From Aquatica leii (lineage: Eukaryota > Arthropoda > Insecta > Coleoptera > Lampyridae), in the NCBI GenBank assembly GCA_035610365.1, contig CM069434.1, positions 95,840,806 to 95,904,805 on the forward strand: 64,000 nucleotides of DNA, written 5' to 3'. The notes under the pieces are model-generated. The model did no database searches, was not told the origin of the DNA, and worked only from the letters and a program-made list of their open reading frames with translations. The translations under genes were made by a program, and so were the position numbers. Shown here piece by piece: positions 36,196 through 47,374 of this stretch. Within the stretch, counting starts at the first letter, position 1, and the number at the start of each line of letters is the position of its first letter.

Positions 36196-36414
36196 TTTTA
36201 TATCCTGGCCGGCTTTGCCCTGTTTATATCGATACAATCAATAATTATCTTAACAGTTTTCATCATATATTTACAATTTAACGCTTCAAGGTATGTAAAG
36301 AAACACGAATGTAAAGAATTTCTTTAATGTGAGATTTGAAACAGTAATTCAAAACGCAACGTAACACCGCTTAGTGGAAAACGCTAAGAACGTTAGTGAC
36401 GGTCGAGTTGTTGT
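36196..36414. other. spacer
   Basis: About 220 bp between the Tigger fossil and the PFKFB fragment. It may hold the decayed 3' end of the latter, but the translation is not convincing. Confidence 0.35.
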
Positions 36415-37008
36415 AAAGTTTATGCCCAAACTTGAAGTACGGGCAAGTTTAACGCTTGACCGTGTTTAGCTAACGCTTGAGCGTATACGCGTCCTCTGGG
36501 TGATAGCAAAGCATTGCCGCTGATTCGTCCTGTTACATTAAATTTACTATCGCCGTGTCGACTAAAGTAAATCACTTGCTGATTAGATTTAGAAATTGAT
36601 ATAAATGCAATGATTTTGCTTTTCTTCGTCCCTATGACTCTGTGAGCGACCATTCCTCTATAACCCCTCTTCAAAATTTTTATTATTGGACATGGTATTT
36701 CCCAATGGTTACTCAAACTTGGATTTTCATATTGTGCTTTATAATGTGCCATTTTGTACGTTAAATCGTTTAAACTTTCTTTGGCAGCCATTGAAGAATA
36801 ATCACCACTGTATTGCAAAATATCCTTAAAATTGCAGCTTCTGCACATACGCAGTCGATGAACATTATTCTAAAACCGAACTGTCCATATATAATATTGT
36901 CAAAAATAACGACAGAATGTCCATGTTCTTGCAACCATTCGGCAGCATCTTCTAAAACATCTTTGAAGTTTTGCTGTCGTAAACGCCACGCTAACGGATG
37001 CTTTGGCG
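36415..37008 (-). pseudogene. PFKFB pseudogene fragment (6-phosphofructo-2-kinase/fructose-2,6-bisphosphatase)
   Basis: Minus-strand host-gene-like sequence, not a transposon protein. From 37008 it reads LAWRLRQQNFKDVLEDAAEW, then HGHSVVIFDN and FGFRIMFIDCVCAEAA, the kinase-domain order of PFKFB (VLEDAxxWLxxxGxxVAVFDATN ... FxxxFIESVCDD). About a dozen residues after FDN are deleted. A frame change near 36838 leads into FKDILQYSGDYSSMAAKESL, AHYKAQYENP and then IYFSRHGDSKFNVTGRISG with SPRGRVYAQALAKH, the RHGE phosphatase signature and following segment. It stops after LQVWA. Continuous coding across kinase and phosphatase domains without introns suggests a retrocopy. The parent enzyme sets fructose-2,6-bisphosphate levels in glycolysis; this copy is broken. 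Confidence 0.85.
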
Positions 37009-39530
37009 CAAAAATCCAAACGAAACGGTCAAGCACTTCCAATTAAACACAATCACATACGGTACGGCTTCAGCTGCATTCTTGGCTACAAGGTGTCTTA
37101 AACAAAAAGCCATCGGCAATGAACATTTGATGTCAATCGAAAACAAAATTATAGGAGCCGATTTTTATGTGGATGATCTCCTTACTGGTTCAAACGATGT
37201 TGAGTCCTTGATTTCCATCAAGCACGATATAGCTAATTTACTAAATGAGTATAGATTTTAAGTAAAGAAGTTTCAATCAACTGCACCAAAAGTACTGAAT
37301 GAATTGCAGTTAGTAGAATGTCAATACAGCATTAGCAATGATGCAAACGTAAAAACATTTGGAGTTGCTTAGATACCCTCTTCAGGCTGTTTTGCATATA
37401 AACCTAACACTATGATATTACCATACGATTGAATAACCAAACGAAGCATGTTGTCCACTATTGAAAAAATCTTCGATCTTTTAGGATTATTAAGACCAAT
37501 AGTTGTTCGAGCAAAATTGATCATGCAAAAACTCGTTATTGGTTGAGACGAATCAGTTCCTCTGAAAATGCATACTCAGTGGTCACAATTCTATGAAAAA
37601 CTATATCAAACTAAGTTGATTCAAATACCCAGGCAAGTATTAGTTAAAACTCCAACCAAAATTCAACTGCACGGCTTTGCAGACGCCAGTGAAAAAGCAT
37701 ACGGTTGCGATGTATACTTACGATCTATCGATGGTAACGAATAGGTATAATATAAGCGTAACGAATAGGTATAATATAAGCTACTTTGTGCTAAATCTTG
37801 CGTGGCTCTACTAAAATCGATCTCTATAGCGCGGTTGGAGTTATACGCTGCGTTTCTGTTGTCTAATTTAGTCAATAAGTGTTTAAACGTACTGGAAATC
37901 CAAATTCACTCGATGTTTTTTTGGACCGACTTCTCTATAGTTGGCAAAGAAACCAGCTACATGGAAAACTTTTGTTTCTAATAGGATATCAAGAACTCAT
38001 GAAATAACAAATATCCATGATTGGCCTGATATATTCTCCAAACATAATGCCGCAGATATAATTTTTCGCGGAACTACACTTGTTGAATTAGCCAAATCTT
38101 TGTTAGGGTGGCATAGGCCATCGTTTATTTTGCAAACTGTCTCTGAGTGGCTAGAAAGCACGCATATTTCACGAACTGTGCAAGAAGTACCTGAACACAA
38201 ACAACATGTGTCTGTATTTGTTTGTAAAGATATATTTAATATTTTTGTTTGTTATTCAAGTCTCTTCACATTGCTTAGAGTTGCCGCTTACTGCTTCAGA
38301 TTTGCATACAACTCGAAAAACCCAGGTACCAGAGAAAGCGAGAGTTTAAAAAATTTCAAGATCGACAGATCTTAGAAGTCTCTCATTAAACTAATCAAAC
38401 AAGAATGTTTCTCATGTTACATTTACTTAAAAACTAAACAGTTAACCCGAAAAGTAAGCTAAGCACTTTAAACCTCTTTATTGATAACCACGGTATTATA
38501 CGCGCCGGAGGAAGATTAAAACACTCGCAACTTTCTTTTAACCAGAAATATCCAATTCTATTACCATACGGACATAAATTCACAAAATTAATTATTCGAT
38601 ACGAACATGAACGTAGTCTTCACTTGGGAAATCAAACGACATTATCTCTGGTCCGCCAAAACTTTTGGACACTGAATGGCAAGCGCGCCGTGAAATCCTG
38701 TGTTCGTAATGCATTACCGGTTTCAAAGCCCAACTAACTCAAACTTTTCATAAAAAGGGTGATGTACCGTTATCACGCGTTCAGCCTTCTCGTATTTTCT
38801 CGTCATGCTGAATTGATTACGCTGGTCCGTTCCAGCTAAAGGACGGAACAGGGCGAACTCGAAAAATAATAAAGGCGTATATTTGCATTTTTATTTGTCT
38901 CGCCACCAATGCTGTACATTTTGAACTCGTTAGTAATCTATACAGTGACGGATTTCTTAGTGGGTTAAAAATATTTATAGCTCGGCGAGGTCTTTGCCAT
39001 GATATTTTTTCTGATAATGCCATCAACTTTATCGGTTCAAATAACGCTTTAAAGTTCATAAATGATTACATAGATACAAATACATTTCGGAATTACCTAA
39101 ATAAATTCCGTATTTAGTGGCATTTCATACCACCCAGATCCCCGCATTTTGGTGGATTATGGGAAGCCGCGATTAGAGCTGTTAAGCATCATTTGAAACG
39201 AGTATCAAAAGATAATCTTTTAAACTTCGAAGAATTTTATACCTTACTTACCCAGATAGAGGCTATAGTAAATTCTTGTCCGTTAATCCCACTCCCCCAA
39301 GATTCTAATGACATAGAAGTGATTACCCCTGGACACTTCATCATTGAAAAACTCTCACCAGTATTCCGGAGCACGATATACGAACGCAACCAACAAACCA
39401 TATTAAACGATGAAAACATCTTCAACTGTCTCAACCTTAACAAACACGCTAAAAGAAATTTTATAGTATTAAAGCAACATGGCGGACGTTATCTTAACAT
39501 ATTTTACCTGCAACCGCTAATGTAGACTAT
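37008..39530 (+). pseudogene. BEL/Pao LTR-retrotransposon pol remnant
   Basis: Ordered pol domains with several stops. RT starts mid-domain with HFQLNT, TYGTASAAFLATRCL and DFYVDDLLTGSNDVESL, the BEL/Pao palm motif. Next come KIFDLLGLLRPIVVRAKLIM and FADASEKAYG of the RNase H region, SISIARLELYAA-like and FFWTDF blocks, and IHDWPDIFSKHNAADII. The integrase follows: GGRLKHSQLSFNQKYPILLP, HLGNQTTLSLVRQNFW, VHFELVSNLYSDGF and [20 protein letters not shown], then [10 protein letters not shown] 23-bp tandem duplication interrupts the RNase H region near 37738-37783. Gag, protease, the first part of RT and both LTRs are absent. The left break coincides with the PFKFB fragment boundary. Confidence 0.9.
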
Positions 39531-39919
39531 TAAATCGCTTAAATTTTGACAGAATATCTCAATCCTATTACAACATTATTGACTCTGGTTTTTCTTCAAT
39601 ATGGGAATAAATCTTTCACCTTTAGCTAAAGCTTAGGTGACTGATTTTCTAAATTGTGAGCAACTGCGATTCTTGGTATTAAGACCAAGCGATTTTGTTA
39701 ATTTGTTAATTATTATACATATACTTTGATTTTCTATAGTGTAAATTTCTTTACACGGAAAGCTTTAGAACTTCATCTCCACGTGGTTAAAAGTTATAAG
39801 TCCTATACGGCAATAATATGCTGTTGCACGGCCAAAGGGTTACGCCGACACTAGTTATTCGACGTAATTCTAAATAGTTGCGCTGTCGCGCACCTTCTCC
39901 CGTCTCCTCAGTCTCCGCC
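39531..39919. other. junction between BEL remnant and LINE
   Basis: Non-coding. The GC-richer part from about 39780 (CACGTGGTTAAAAG, GCGCTGTCGCGCACC) is probably the 5' UTR of the LINE that follows. No LTR was recognised. Confidence 0.4.
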
Positions 39920-41110
39920 ATGGAGGTTGAGTCTGCCAGTGTCAAGCGTCGTCGCGAAGCCGAGTCCGACGACAAATCCGATGACTCTCATCTGTCCACA
40001 CTCGAAGAATCCTTAGAAGCAGAGGTCTTAATTATGTCTAAGCTGATTTCTACCACCAAAGAATCCGTTGCCAGACAAACTAAATTAATGGATGTACTGT
40101 TCCGCATCTTCTGTAGATCCACTCTTGCCACAAGAATGTTGTAGCAACATTCAGATATTTTTATATTTATATATATTTCTTAGGGGGGTACAAACTGCCT
40201 TAAAGACGGTGACTGACAAGTTGTCATCACCAGCCATTCAACAAGTCACAACTGGTCCTGTTTCTTACGCTCAAGTAGCTTGGTCTAGCAGAGTAGCAGA
40301 CAGAGTAAAGGTACCTTCCGGTAAATCCGTCGCTCCAGTTCCAAGATCCACAGTTGTGATAGTAACCAAGCCCGAGTCTAACATGAAGACACCTGACGAG
40401 ACCAAAACAATGCTCATGACAGTTTTTAATGCTACCACGCTCGGTCTAAGGCTAGACCGAGTGACGAAAATGAGACGAAAGTCCGTTTGCTTGGAGTCGA
40501 CCGACTTTTCTAAAATCTCAGCGGATATCCTCGACAAAACTGGCCTTGTCATCAGACCGCAAAGAAATATCCTTCCTAGGATATCTATCACAGACGTTCC
40601 TACTCCCCCGAGCAAGTGAAGGAGGCGATCCTTGAGTAAAACTTCGATGTCGCCACTAATGAAATAACCTAACAGGCCAGAGAACACCTGAAGGTGGTAT
40701 TCAAATTTGAGTTCAGAGATTGATCCAATTGCAATTGGATAAATAAACTAACTCCGGATGTAAGAAAGTGCCTCATAGCCAGTCGTCGTGTTTACATTGC
40801 ATGGAACTCATGCAGAGTCAATGACGATATACGCATCATAAGGTGCTATAAATGCCAAGAGTTTGGTCACCAATCAGGTAAATGTAAAAGTAAAATTCAA
40901 TGAGGTATTTGTGCTAAAAAGCACGAAACTAAAGATTGCATCAAACACCACACGAGACTCTGCATGTGTGAACTGTGCCAGATATGCCCATAAAAGTGAG
41001 GTGGTAAAACACAAGACGTCTTCCAATAACTGCCCGGCGTACCTAAAGAGGCTTGACGCCAAGATTGCTAACACCGATTATGGACAGTGTAGACGCAGCT
41101 GTGAGTCCTA
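39920..41110 (+). pseudogene. R1/I-type LINE ORF1 (gag-like), broken
   Basis: ATG at 39920 (CCATGG context) opens an acidic, Ser-rich N-terminus (KRRREAESDDKSDDSH). After a frame change near 40150 the reading continues with VSYAQVAWSSR and KTMLMTVFNATTLGLRLDRV, then ADILDKTGLVIRPQRNILPR, as in R1-clade ORF1 proteins. The C-terminal part near 40835-41100 contains zinc-knuckle-like clusters, CYKCQEFGHQSGKC and others with several Cys and His spaced as CCHC, split by a stop and frame changes. The product would be an RNA-binding nucleocapsid-like protein. It is non-functional as it stands. Confidence 0.72.
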
Positions 41111-41149
41111 GGATTGCACAAGTGAATCTTCAGCGTTCTCGTGCTGCAC

Positions 41150-43555
41150 CTTGGAAGTCATGGGCTTCTCCTCCGACAACGACATCGACATTTTACTGAC
41201 CCAAGAGCTTTATGTGTATCGTTCTGGTTTAGGGTATAGGCTCGCTAGGGCGGCTTTGTCCATAAACAGGAAGGATCACCACATCCATTTCCATGCTGTA
41301 TTTCTCGGCTATCGTTTTCAATAACGCGAAGCCCGTCGGAGTAGTTACCCTCAATCATCTAACTAATGACTGCACTGCCGTATCCATGATTACAGTTGGA
41401 AACACCTACTTGGGTGTAGTTGGCGTATATAGGCCACCAAGTGAAGATGTTCGCATTCATCTATAACATCTAGACAGAGTTTTAGACAAACTAAGAGGCG
41501 TCCCAATTGTTATAGCAGGTGAATTTAATTCTAAATTGCCGCTTTGGCATTTCTTGCTTACTGACAAACGAGGCAGAAGCGTAGAGAACCTCGTAGGTGA
41601 ACGTGACCTATGTGTTGTAAACGAGCCAACTAACTTTTCACCTTTGCTAGTCACCAAGGTTTTTCAAACATCGATGTCACTCTAGCATCGCAAACTTTAG
41701 CAAGGAAAATTTCTAACTGGGAAGTAATCCCTGAGGTGATTGAAAGTGACCACCGACTTATACGTTTTGATTTAACCGTTGAAAATCCTCGACCGGTTCC
41801 GATCCCTAAGCGTATCCTAGATGTAAGACACATAGATTCTGTAAAACTGAACAAAGAGGTCAGCGCCCTTCTTTCTACTTATCTTCCGCGTGGAGTTAAA
41901 TGCCATGATCCTAATTCTATAGACGTCTCTATTGATAAGCTGGCTAGGCTGATCCTCGAGTCTAGCCAAAATAGGTTAAAGCGAGTCGTACGTTGCTTAA
42001 GAAAGCAAACACAAAAAGCACCAGCAGAGCAAAAAACTCAATGGCTAAATTTGTATAAGGCCGCGCTCCATCGGTACAAACTGGCTGTGAAGAATGCAAA
42101 ATTTAGCTCATGGCAAAGGTTTGTTGAGAAAAGTTTGGCAGCGAGTCTGTGGGGATTAGTTTATAAAATTTCCTTACAAGAATTTCTGGTTATCCAACCA
42201 TGCTCAGAATTCCTAAGAATAAAGCTCCCGAACCCGACGGAATACACTGTAACGTTCTAAAAACAATCGTACAAGATTCCCTCTTTTCTACGTTCATTGA
42301 CCTATGTAATTCTTGTGTTCAATGAAGGTATTTTCCAAACAGTTGAAAAACTGGTTGGCTAATCACAATTCTCAAGCTTGGTAAGAGGGATCTCGCTAAC
42401 CCTAATTCATACCGTCCGATAACGCGACTTTCAGAACTAGGTAAACTTTTCGAACGTGTATTGTTAAATAAATTACATTACAGTATCCCTCCACAGCCAC
42501 TATTCTATCCTAGCCAATAGGACTTTGTTTCAGGCAAATCAACGACAGCCACATTCGTAAATTAATAACAAAAGTACAGACGAACGTCTCCAAGTATAGA
42601 CATTTTTATAGACATTTCCGGAGCGTTTAATAACATATGGTGGCCATCAATAATTGAAGCTCTCGTCGTCAAGAGAGCACATGCAGACGCAGTGCGCGTC
42701 ATTCGCAATTATTTATCGAATTGCTCGATCATTTATTCCACCAACGTTTCTGGCTGTTTTTGTACAAAACGACGAACAAAAGGTTGCCTCTAAGGCTCGG
42801 TTTTCGGGCCGACCTTGTAGAACATTGTTGTTGATTTCTTACTTGAACGAGACTTACCTGATAACTGCGACATTTTCGCCTACGCGGATAATATTACCAT
42901 CACAGTATCCGCAGACGATAAACGGTACCTAGAGGCGAAATCACGACAGTGCCTGTACACTCTGACTCGCTGGGCTGCTAACAACAAATTGACAGTCTCA
43001 GCTGACAAAACCAAGTAGTTTTCGAATTCGAATACCTAGGATTTTTGCATGATCTTCGTCAAACACTGTTCTTATGTGGTTAACAAGTCTAAGAGTGTCT
43101 TCCACTTGTGTTACAAGTATTCTAGTTGTAAATGGAACCTACATAGAAAATCATTTTCAATAGTGCAGTCATCCCCACGCTCACATATGGCTTAGACATT
43201 CGGTACCATTGACTAAAACATATCCAATTGTCAAGAAACTCTAGAGTTCTTATTCCTTTGTACGATCCTCGGGGCATATCGTACGGTTCCTATCGATTTT
43301 TTATGCGTCGTGGCAAAATATCCCCCTCTGCATCTACTATTGCAGGAAACAAAGTTCTCTCAAAGGCTGCCACTGGTACTCTTTAAACCAGCATGTTTCG
43401 ACCGCAGATTTTTTTCCTTTTCGACCGTCAAGCGTCATCTCAAGACTTTTATCTTGGATGAATGGCAGCGGCTGTGGGATGCATCCTATAAAGGTGTTAC
43501 AAGCTTTTTGCTAGTTTACGAACCTGCACGGCCAACTCACAATAGTCGGTGAGAG
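41150..43555 (+). pseudogene. R1/I-type LINE ORF2 (endonuclease-RT), broken
   Basis: Endonuclease signatures appear first: LLTQELYVYRSG, then NTYLGVVGVYRPPSEDV, VIAGEFNSKLPLW (normally AGDFN) and ESDHRLIRFDL near 41736. A 174-codon open stretch (41736-42260) covers the linker to RT. RT pieces follow in other frames: NSYRPITRLSELGKLFERVL, FIDISGAFNNIWW (palm), and AYADNITITVSADD (the YADD motif with its second Asp changed to Asn) near 42877. The thumb and C-terminal parts end with FILDEWQRLWDASYKG near 43450-43480. Order and motifs fit the I/R1/LOA group of insect LINEs. Multiple stops and small gaps; no tail or poly(A) recognised. Confidence 0.82.
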
Positions 43556-44849
43556 GGGAGGGTTCCTAGATAATAACGAAAAGATACTTAAGGGCGCCAG
43601 AGCTTATCCAAAGTCACTTCTGTCCCGCTCAAGACAGGTGGTATCAACTTGTAACAAGATGTTAGGTTCGTAATGCTGAAAGAAGCGAAAGAAAAAAAAC
43701 TAAATCGTTAATAACAATTTCACTTTAATTCCTTTATAATGATAAATAGATTAACGTTCGAATTGATAACAATTGGATAACATGACCAAGAATAATTTTA
43801 GTCCGAGTATAACTAAATATCCGAAGTATCGGCAACACACAATACATACGTAGATTACATTGACATGACTAGCGAAGAGTAGATGGTAGTAAATTTCGTC
43901 TGCATACAATATGCGAAGTACACAAAATAATTTAGTAATATGGCATTACTGACAATCAAACACAGTGATAATAAATTACTACATTATGGTTAACTTATCG
44001 TAACAATGCGTGCGGAATTAATATAGCACTAACGTTAATCAATCGTTGGTAGTACACAGCATGCGCAACTCAACATAAGTAAAATTTACTACCTAGCTGG
44101 TAAACAACAATATCGATAATTACAGACTAATAGCAAAAGTTTCGTGAGTGACCCGGTTGACTACGAAATAAAACATATAAAATCACTTACCATAAACACA
44201 GGAATTTCCACTGGTGTGAAGAAAGTACTTTCCCCGACACGTAATCCTGTAAGCAATTTGAATCGCAAATCGTGTCAAACTAATGTCTCACGAAATCAAC
44301 ATCTACAACAATCGTTACTTAAGGTACAAGAAAGCATAAATAATATAACCCGGTTGTCGAATGCTGTGGTACCCCTTGTCTGTGGTTTAATTATTTATAA
44401 CCATAAGCCTTATAAAGAAAAAGTTAGCATCGGCCCATCCAAATATTTGTCGAGGTTCATCCCTTCGTAAATTGGTATCGACTACTGAATATAGTGGGAC
44501 CACAAATAGGTGGTTAATACAGGTCACGGCGTGTCATCCACGTGTAGCACTCTTTGCCCTGGAAGGCTCCGCAAGACCCCAATTTCGTGGCGTGGAAATC
44601 GCCTTACGCTGGTGCCCGTGTACGGCAACGTGCTGACGTATTTAGCAGTCGTTTACGATAGCCATTTATCGATAAGGTACCAGATGTAAAAGGAAGGAAC
44701 GCAAAATGGCTGTTAAAAGGAAGAAAGAATTACGAACGAAATTGTTACTAAAAGACGGCAGTAGCTTACCCTGTAACGCTTTGAAACAATTAGATCATTC
44801 ACTAATTATAATTGGTTTTCCAGATGGTAATAGATAACATAACTATTCA
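43556..44849. other. unassigned sequence between two LINE fragments
   Basis: About 1.3 kb with base composition closer to the surrounding LINE DNA than to the AT-rich background. A 108-codon open frame without ATG start (44144-44470) reads as a Ser/Asn-rich polypeptide I do not recognise. A GC-richer block at about 44510-44640 is open in more than one frame. This stretch could be part of the element whose 3' end follows. Confidence 0.35.
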
Positions 44850-45302
44850 ATGCGTCCAGACCATTTTATATCATTCACGTGTGACGAATTTCCGCCAAAT
44901 GAATCGCAACGAGAAACGAACGTTAAAGGGCGTCAACCCGAATCTAATTTCACGTTGAAATACATAGGCGTACGTAAAGAAAATTTCGTCCGTAACAACA
45001 TAGGCGTACGTAAAGAAAATTTCGACCGTAACAAAGGGCGTAACGCCTATTACATGATACCCAATATTCTAAACTGCATCAACATGTCCTACGATCCAGA
45101 ACGAGCAGCCGTCCAAATTTTCACATCGCACGGCGGGTTCCATTGCATCAGCGTTTCAGATGACGACCGATGCCTGTCGTGTAGTCTTCCTGATACTCCA
45201 TCACATAGAATTCTCGCTTGTCGAGAGTTCGATGATGACCGGAATACCTTAAGAACCAAAGTGAATCCATTTCCCGATTCCCCGTGTCTATCCTTAGACT
45301 AG
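44850..45302 (+). pseudogene. C-terminal end of an R1/LOA-like LINE ORF2
   Basis: A 150-codon open frame ends with VQIFTSHGGFHCIS, CLSCSLPDTPSHRILAC and EFDDDRNTLRTKV. This matches the end of R1/LOA-type ORF2 proteins: a (V/A)QxLTGHGxF block, a CCHC finger (CxxC...DTxxHxLxxC) and an ExRxxL helix. Upstream it contains a 36-bp exact-length tandem duplication (44962-44997 and 44998-45033), which repeats YIGVRKENF-like residues and is not expected in the family. Whether it belongs with the LINE at 39.9-43.6 kb or is a separate element cannot be settled by eye. The endonuclease and RT domains directly upstream are missing. Confidence 0.62.
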
Positions 45303-45539
45303 TGTCCGACGTTAACGAACTCACTGTATTCGCTAGAAGAGACCAGAGTCAAGCGTAAAACTAGGGTCTAACTTAATTTATTTTTGCATGGTATTTTGAT
45401 TTATTTATACAGTCAGCTACGACAAAGTAAGGTATTTATTTAGTTATTTAATTGCATGGGGTAGTATAGTTTATTTTGATTATTTTTAATTTTACTAACA
45501 TTTTCAGTTTCTTTTAGTCGTAGCTGACTTGACTAACTG
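45303..45539. other. LINE 3' UTR-like stretch with a hairpin
   Basis: The motif TCAGCTACGAC (about 45412-45422) and its inverse GTCGTAGCTGA (about 45518-45528) could pair around about 95 bp of AT-rich sequence. This lies just before the start of the next LINE and may mark the 3' UTR of the preceding one. Confidence 0.5.
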
Positions 45540-45815
45540 GCCTCATCCTGTTCATTACAGTAACGTTTCCTTTTCCCGCCTACTTAGTTTTTAGCCTAAG
45601 AAGCGAGGATAAGCCAAAAGTAGGTGCCTCGCGGAACTTCGTGCTCTTTAAGCTCGAATCTGTAACATAGCCTATCCAACTCGTCTACACAGACGATCCT
45701 TCATCTCAAAATTTATATCCTAAATCGTTCAATCCTCTATGTGGCGAACTTGAACCAAGCAAGTTCGGTTAGTTGGTGGGTTCGTTTCCTCTTCCTTCCC
45801 ACATTGTGCGTCAAT

Positions 45816-46949
45816 ATGGCGGACGAAGAAAGTGTTAAACAAAATGATTCCTCACTTTTGCTGTGTAAATGTAAAAATAAAGCCGTTAATGGAATAAAGT
45901 GCGTGAAGTGTGACACAGTTTACCACCCATCATGTGTTAAAAAATATAAACTTAATGGAATAATTGACGAGATGACCATAAACTGTTGTAAAACGCTAGT
46001 GAATGATCAAAACCAAAGTTGTAATAATACTGATGACACAAACAACTCGGTAAGTCACGTTACTGTTTTATCAAAAGAAGTCGAGTATTTAAAGAAAATT
46101 ATTCAACTAAAAGATGAAATAATAGCAGATCTCAGAGACAAAACTGCTACTATGGAGAACCATATAATACTTTTAGAACAAATAAAGAACCCACTTATTT
46201 TGGAAAAATCAGTAAACCTAACGCCACCTTTTAACAAGAAAGGGAATACCAAACGACCTAATAATAATTCAAATTCGATTTCTACAAATTATAATGACAC
46301 TACAGAATGTGAATCAAAAGTTATTTCTATTAAAAATTCAAACAATTTTCCAACACCGATAATGACTAATCTCAACTCGACGTCTAACAATGAACCAACG
46401 CAAGGACAAGTCAATTCAAAATTGTCACAACAACAACCTGATAGCAATATTATTTTACCGAGGTCGAACACCTCTCTTACATCAGATTCATATTCGCAAG
46501 TTGTTCGCAAAAACAACAAAATAATGACATCAGAAGCCCCTAAACAAAATAGCCGTAAGTCTGAGGAGTTAACCGTTTCAACTGACGTAGATTCCAAAGA
46601 TACCTTTACGGCAGTAAAAACTAAGAAAACTAGGCGGAAAATAGATACTATTTTAGGTACAGTTGAAACAACGTCTATAAGTGGAGTAGCTAAACTAAGA
46701 CATTTACATGTGAACAGAATAAATCCTTCAGTAACTGAAGACAGCTTAAAAAATTATCTTCATGGAAAAGGGTTTGAAAGTATAAGCTGTACTAGACTGA
46801 ACTCAAAGCATCCAGAAGAATATGCTTCGTTTAAAATTACAGCACCAATCGACATTATAGAAAAACTAAAGAATCCCACTATTTGGCCAAAAAATGTTTG
46901 CGTAAGTCCTTTTTTATATTGGATCGATCGATTGGCAAAAACAACTTAA
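45816..46949 (+). CDS. LINE ORF1 protein with PHD-like finger and coiled coil
   Basis: A 377-residue ORF. I chose the ATG at 45816 (CAATATGG context, MADEESVKQ) over the upstream GTG because the preceding 25 codons look like 5' UTR. Residues about 15-55 hold a Cys/His cluster, LLCKCKNKAVNGIKC then CDTVYHPSCV, resembling a PHD finger, as found in ORF1 of several CR1-like elements. A short coiled-coil segment follows (VEYLKKIIQLKDEIIADLRD). The middle is Asn/Ser-rich and probably disordered. The C-terminal part (LRHLHVNRINPSVTEDSLKN, then ASFKITAP and NPTIWPKNVCVSPF) resembles the RRM-like domain near the end of arthropod ORF1 proteins. The role would be an RNA-binding chaperone of the retrotransposition particle. 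The frame is intact. Confidence 0.85.
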   Translation: MADEESVKQNDSSLLLCKCKNKAVNGIKCVKCDTVYHPSCVKKYKLNGIIDEMTINCCKTLVNDQNQSCNNTDDTNNSVSHVTVLSKEVEYLKKIIQLKDEIIADLRDKTATMENHIILLEQIKNPLILEKSVNLTPPFNKKGNTKRPNNNSNSISTNYNDTTECESKVISIKNSNNFPTPIMTNLNSTSNNEPTQGQVNSKLSQQQPDSNIILPRSNTSLTSDSYSQVVRKNNKIMTSEAPKQNSRKSEELTVSTDVDSKDTFTAVKTKKTRRKIDTILGTVETTSISGVAKLRHLHVNRINPSVTEDSLKNYLHGKGFESISCTRLNSKHPEEYASFKITAPIDIIEKLKNPTIWPKNVCVSPFLYWIDRLAKTT

Positions 46950-47374
46950 ATCTTATAAATCGAAATACTAAAAAGCAATTTGTGCGTACAGATTGCAATA
47001 ATAAAATTAACTTTAATTTAAAACTGTTTCACTTAAATGTCCAATGCTTAACCAATAAACTAAATGAATTTGAGGCTTTTCTTAGCGATAAGAATTTCGA
47101 CGTTATATGCATTTGTGAACATTGGTGCACTGATGAAAAACTTACCAAGTTAGTTGAGATAACGTCTTGGAGCATTGCTTCTTCGTTTTGTCGGTCGCAA
47201 GTGAATCATGGTGGTGTTTTAATTTTAAAACGAAGTGATGTGGAATCAAAACCCCTAAAAGCTATTAACGATTTTACAATTGAAGTGCATTGTGAAGTAA
47301 CTGCAATTCATCTTAAGCCGAATTTAATAATTATTAGCTTGTACAGATCTCCCAATGGCGACTTCAATTATTAA
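46883..47374 (+). pseudogene. LINE ORF2, endonuclease N-terminal part
   Basis: The open frame overlaps the end of ORF1 by about 67 nt and has no ATG before the endonuclease, so translation may restart after ORF1 or use a non-ATG codon. The apurinic-like endonuclease begins with LKLFHLNVQCLTNKLNEFEA (the N- and NxQ active-site region) and continues with DVICICEHW (catalytic Glu), VNHGGVLIL and LIIISLYRSPNGDFN. The frame closes at 47372-47374, while the same domain continues in another frame from about 47365. One extra base, or two missing, in 47364-47372 accounts for the break. Confidence 0.83.

Noticed and set aside
36415-37261. A PFKFB-BEL fusion gene
   Set aside because: The two parts lie on opposite strands and meet at a junction; apparent overlap of ORFs there is antisense reading.
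43310-43552. Separate gene in the 80-codon frame
   Set aside because: The translation is the C-terminal part of the R1/I-type LINE ORF2 in one of its shifted frames.
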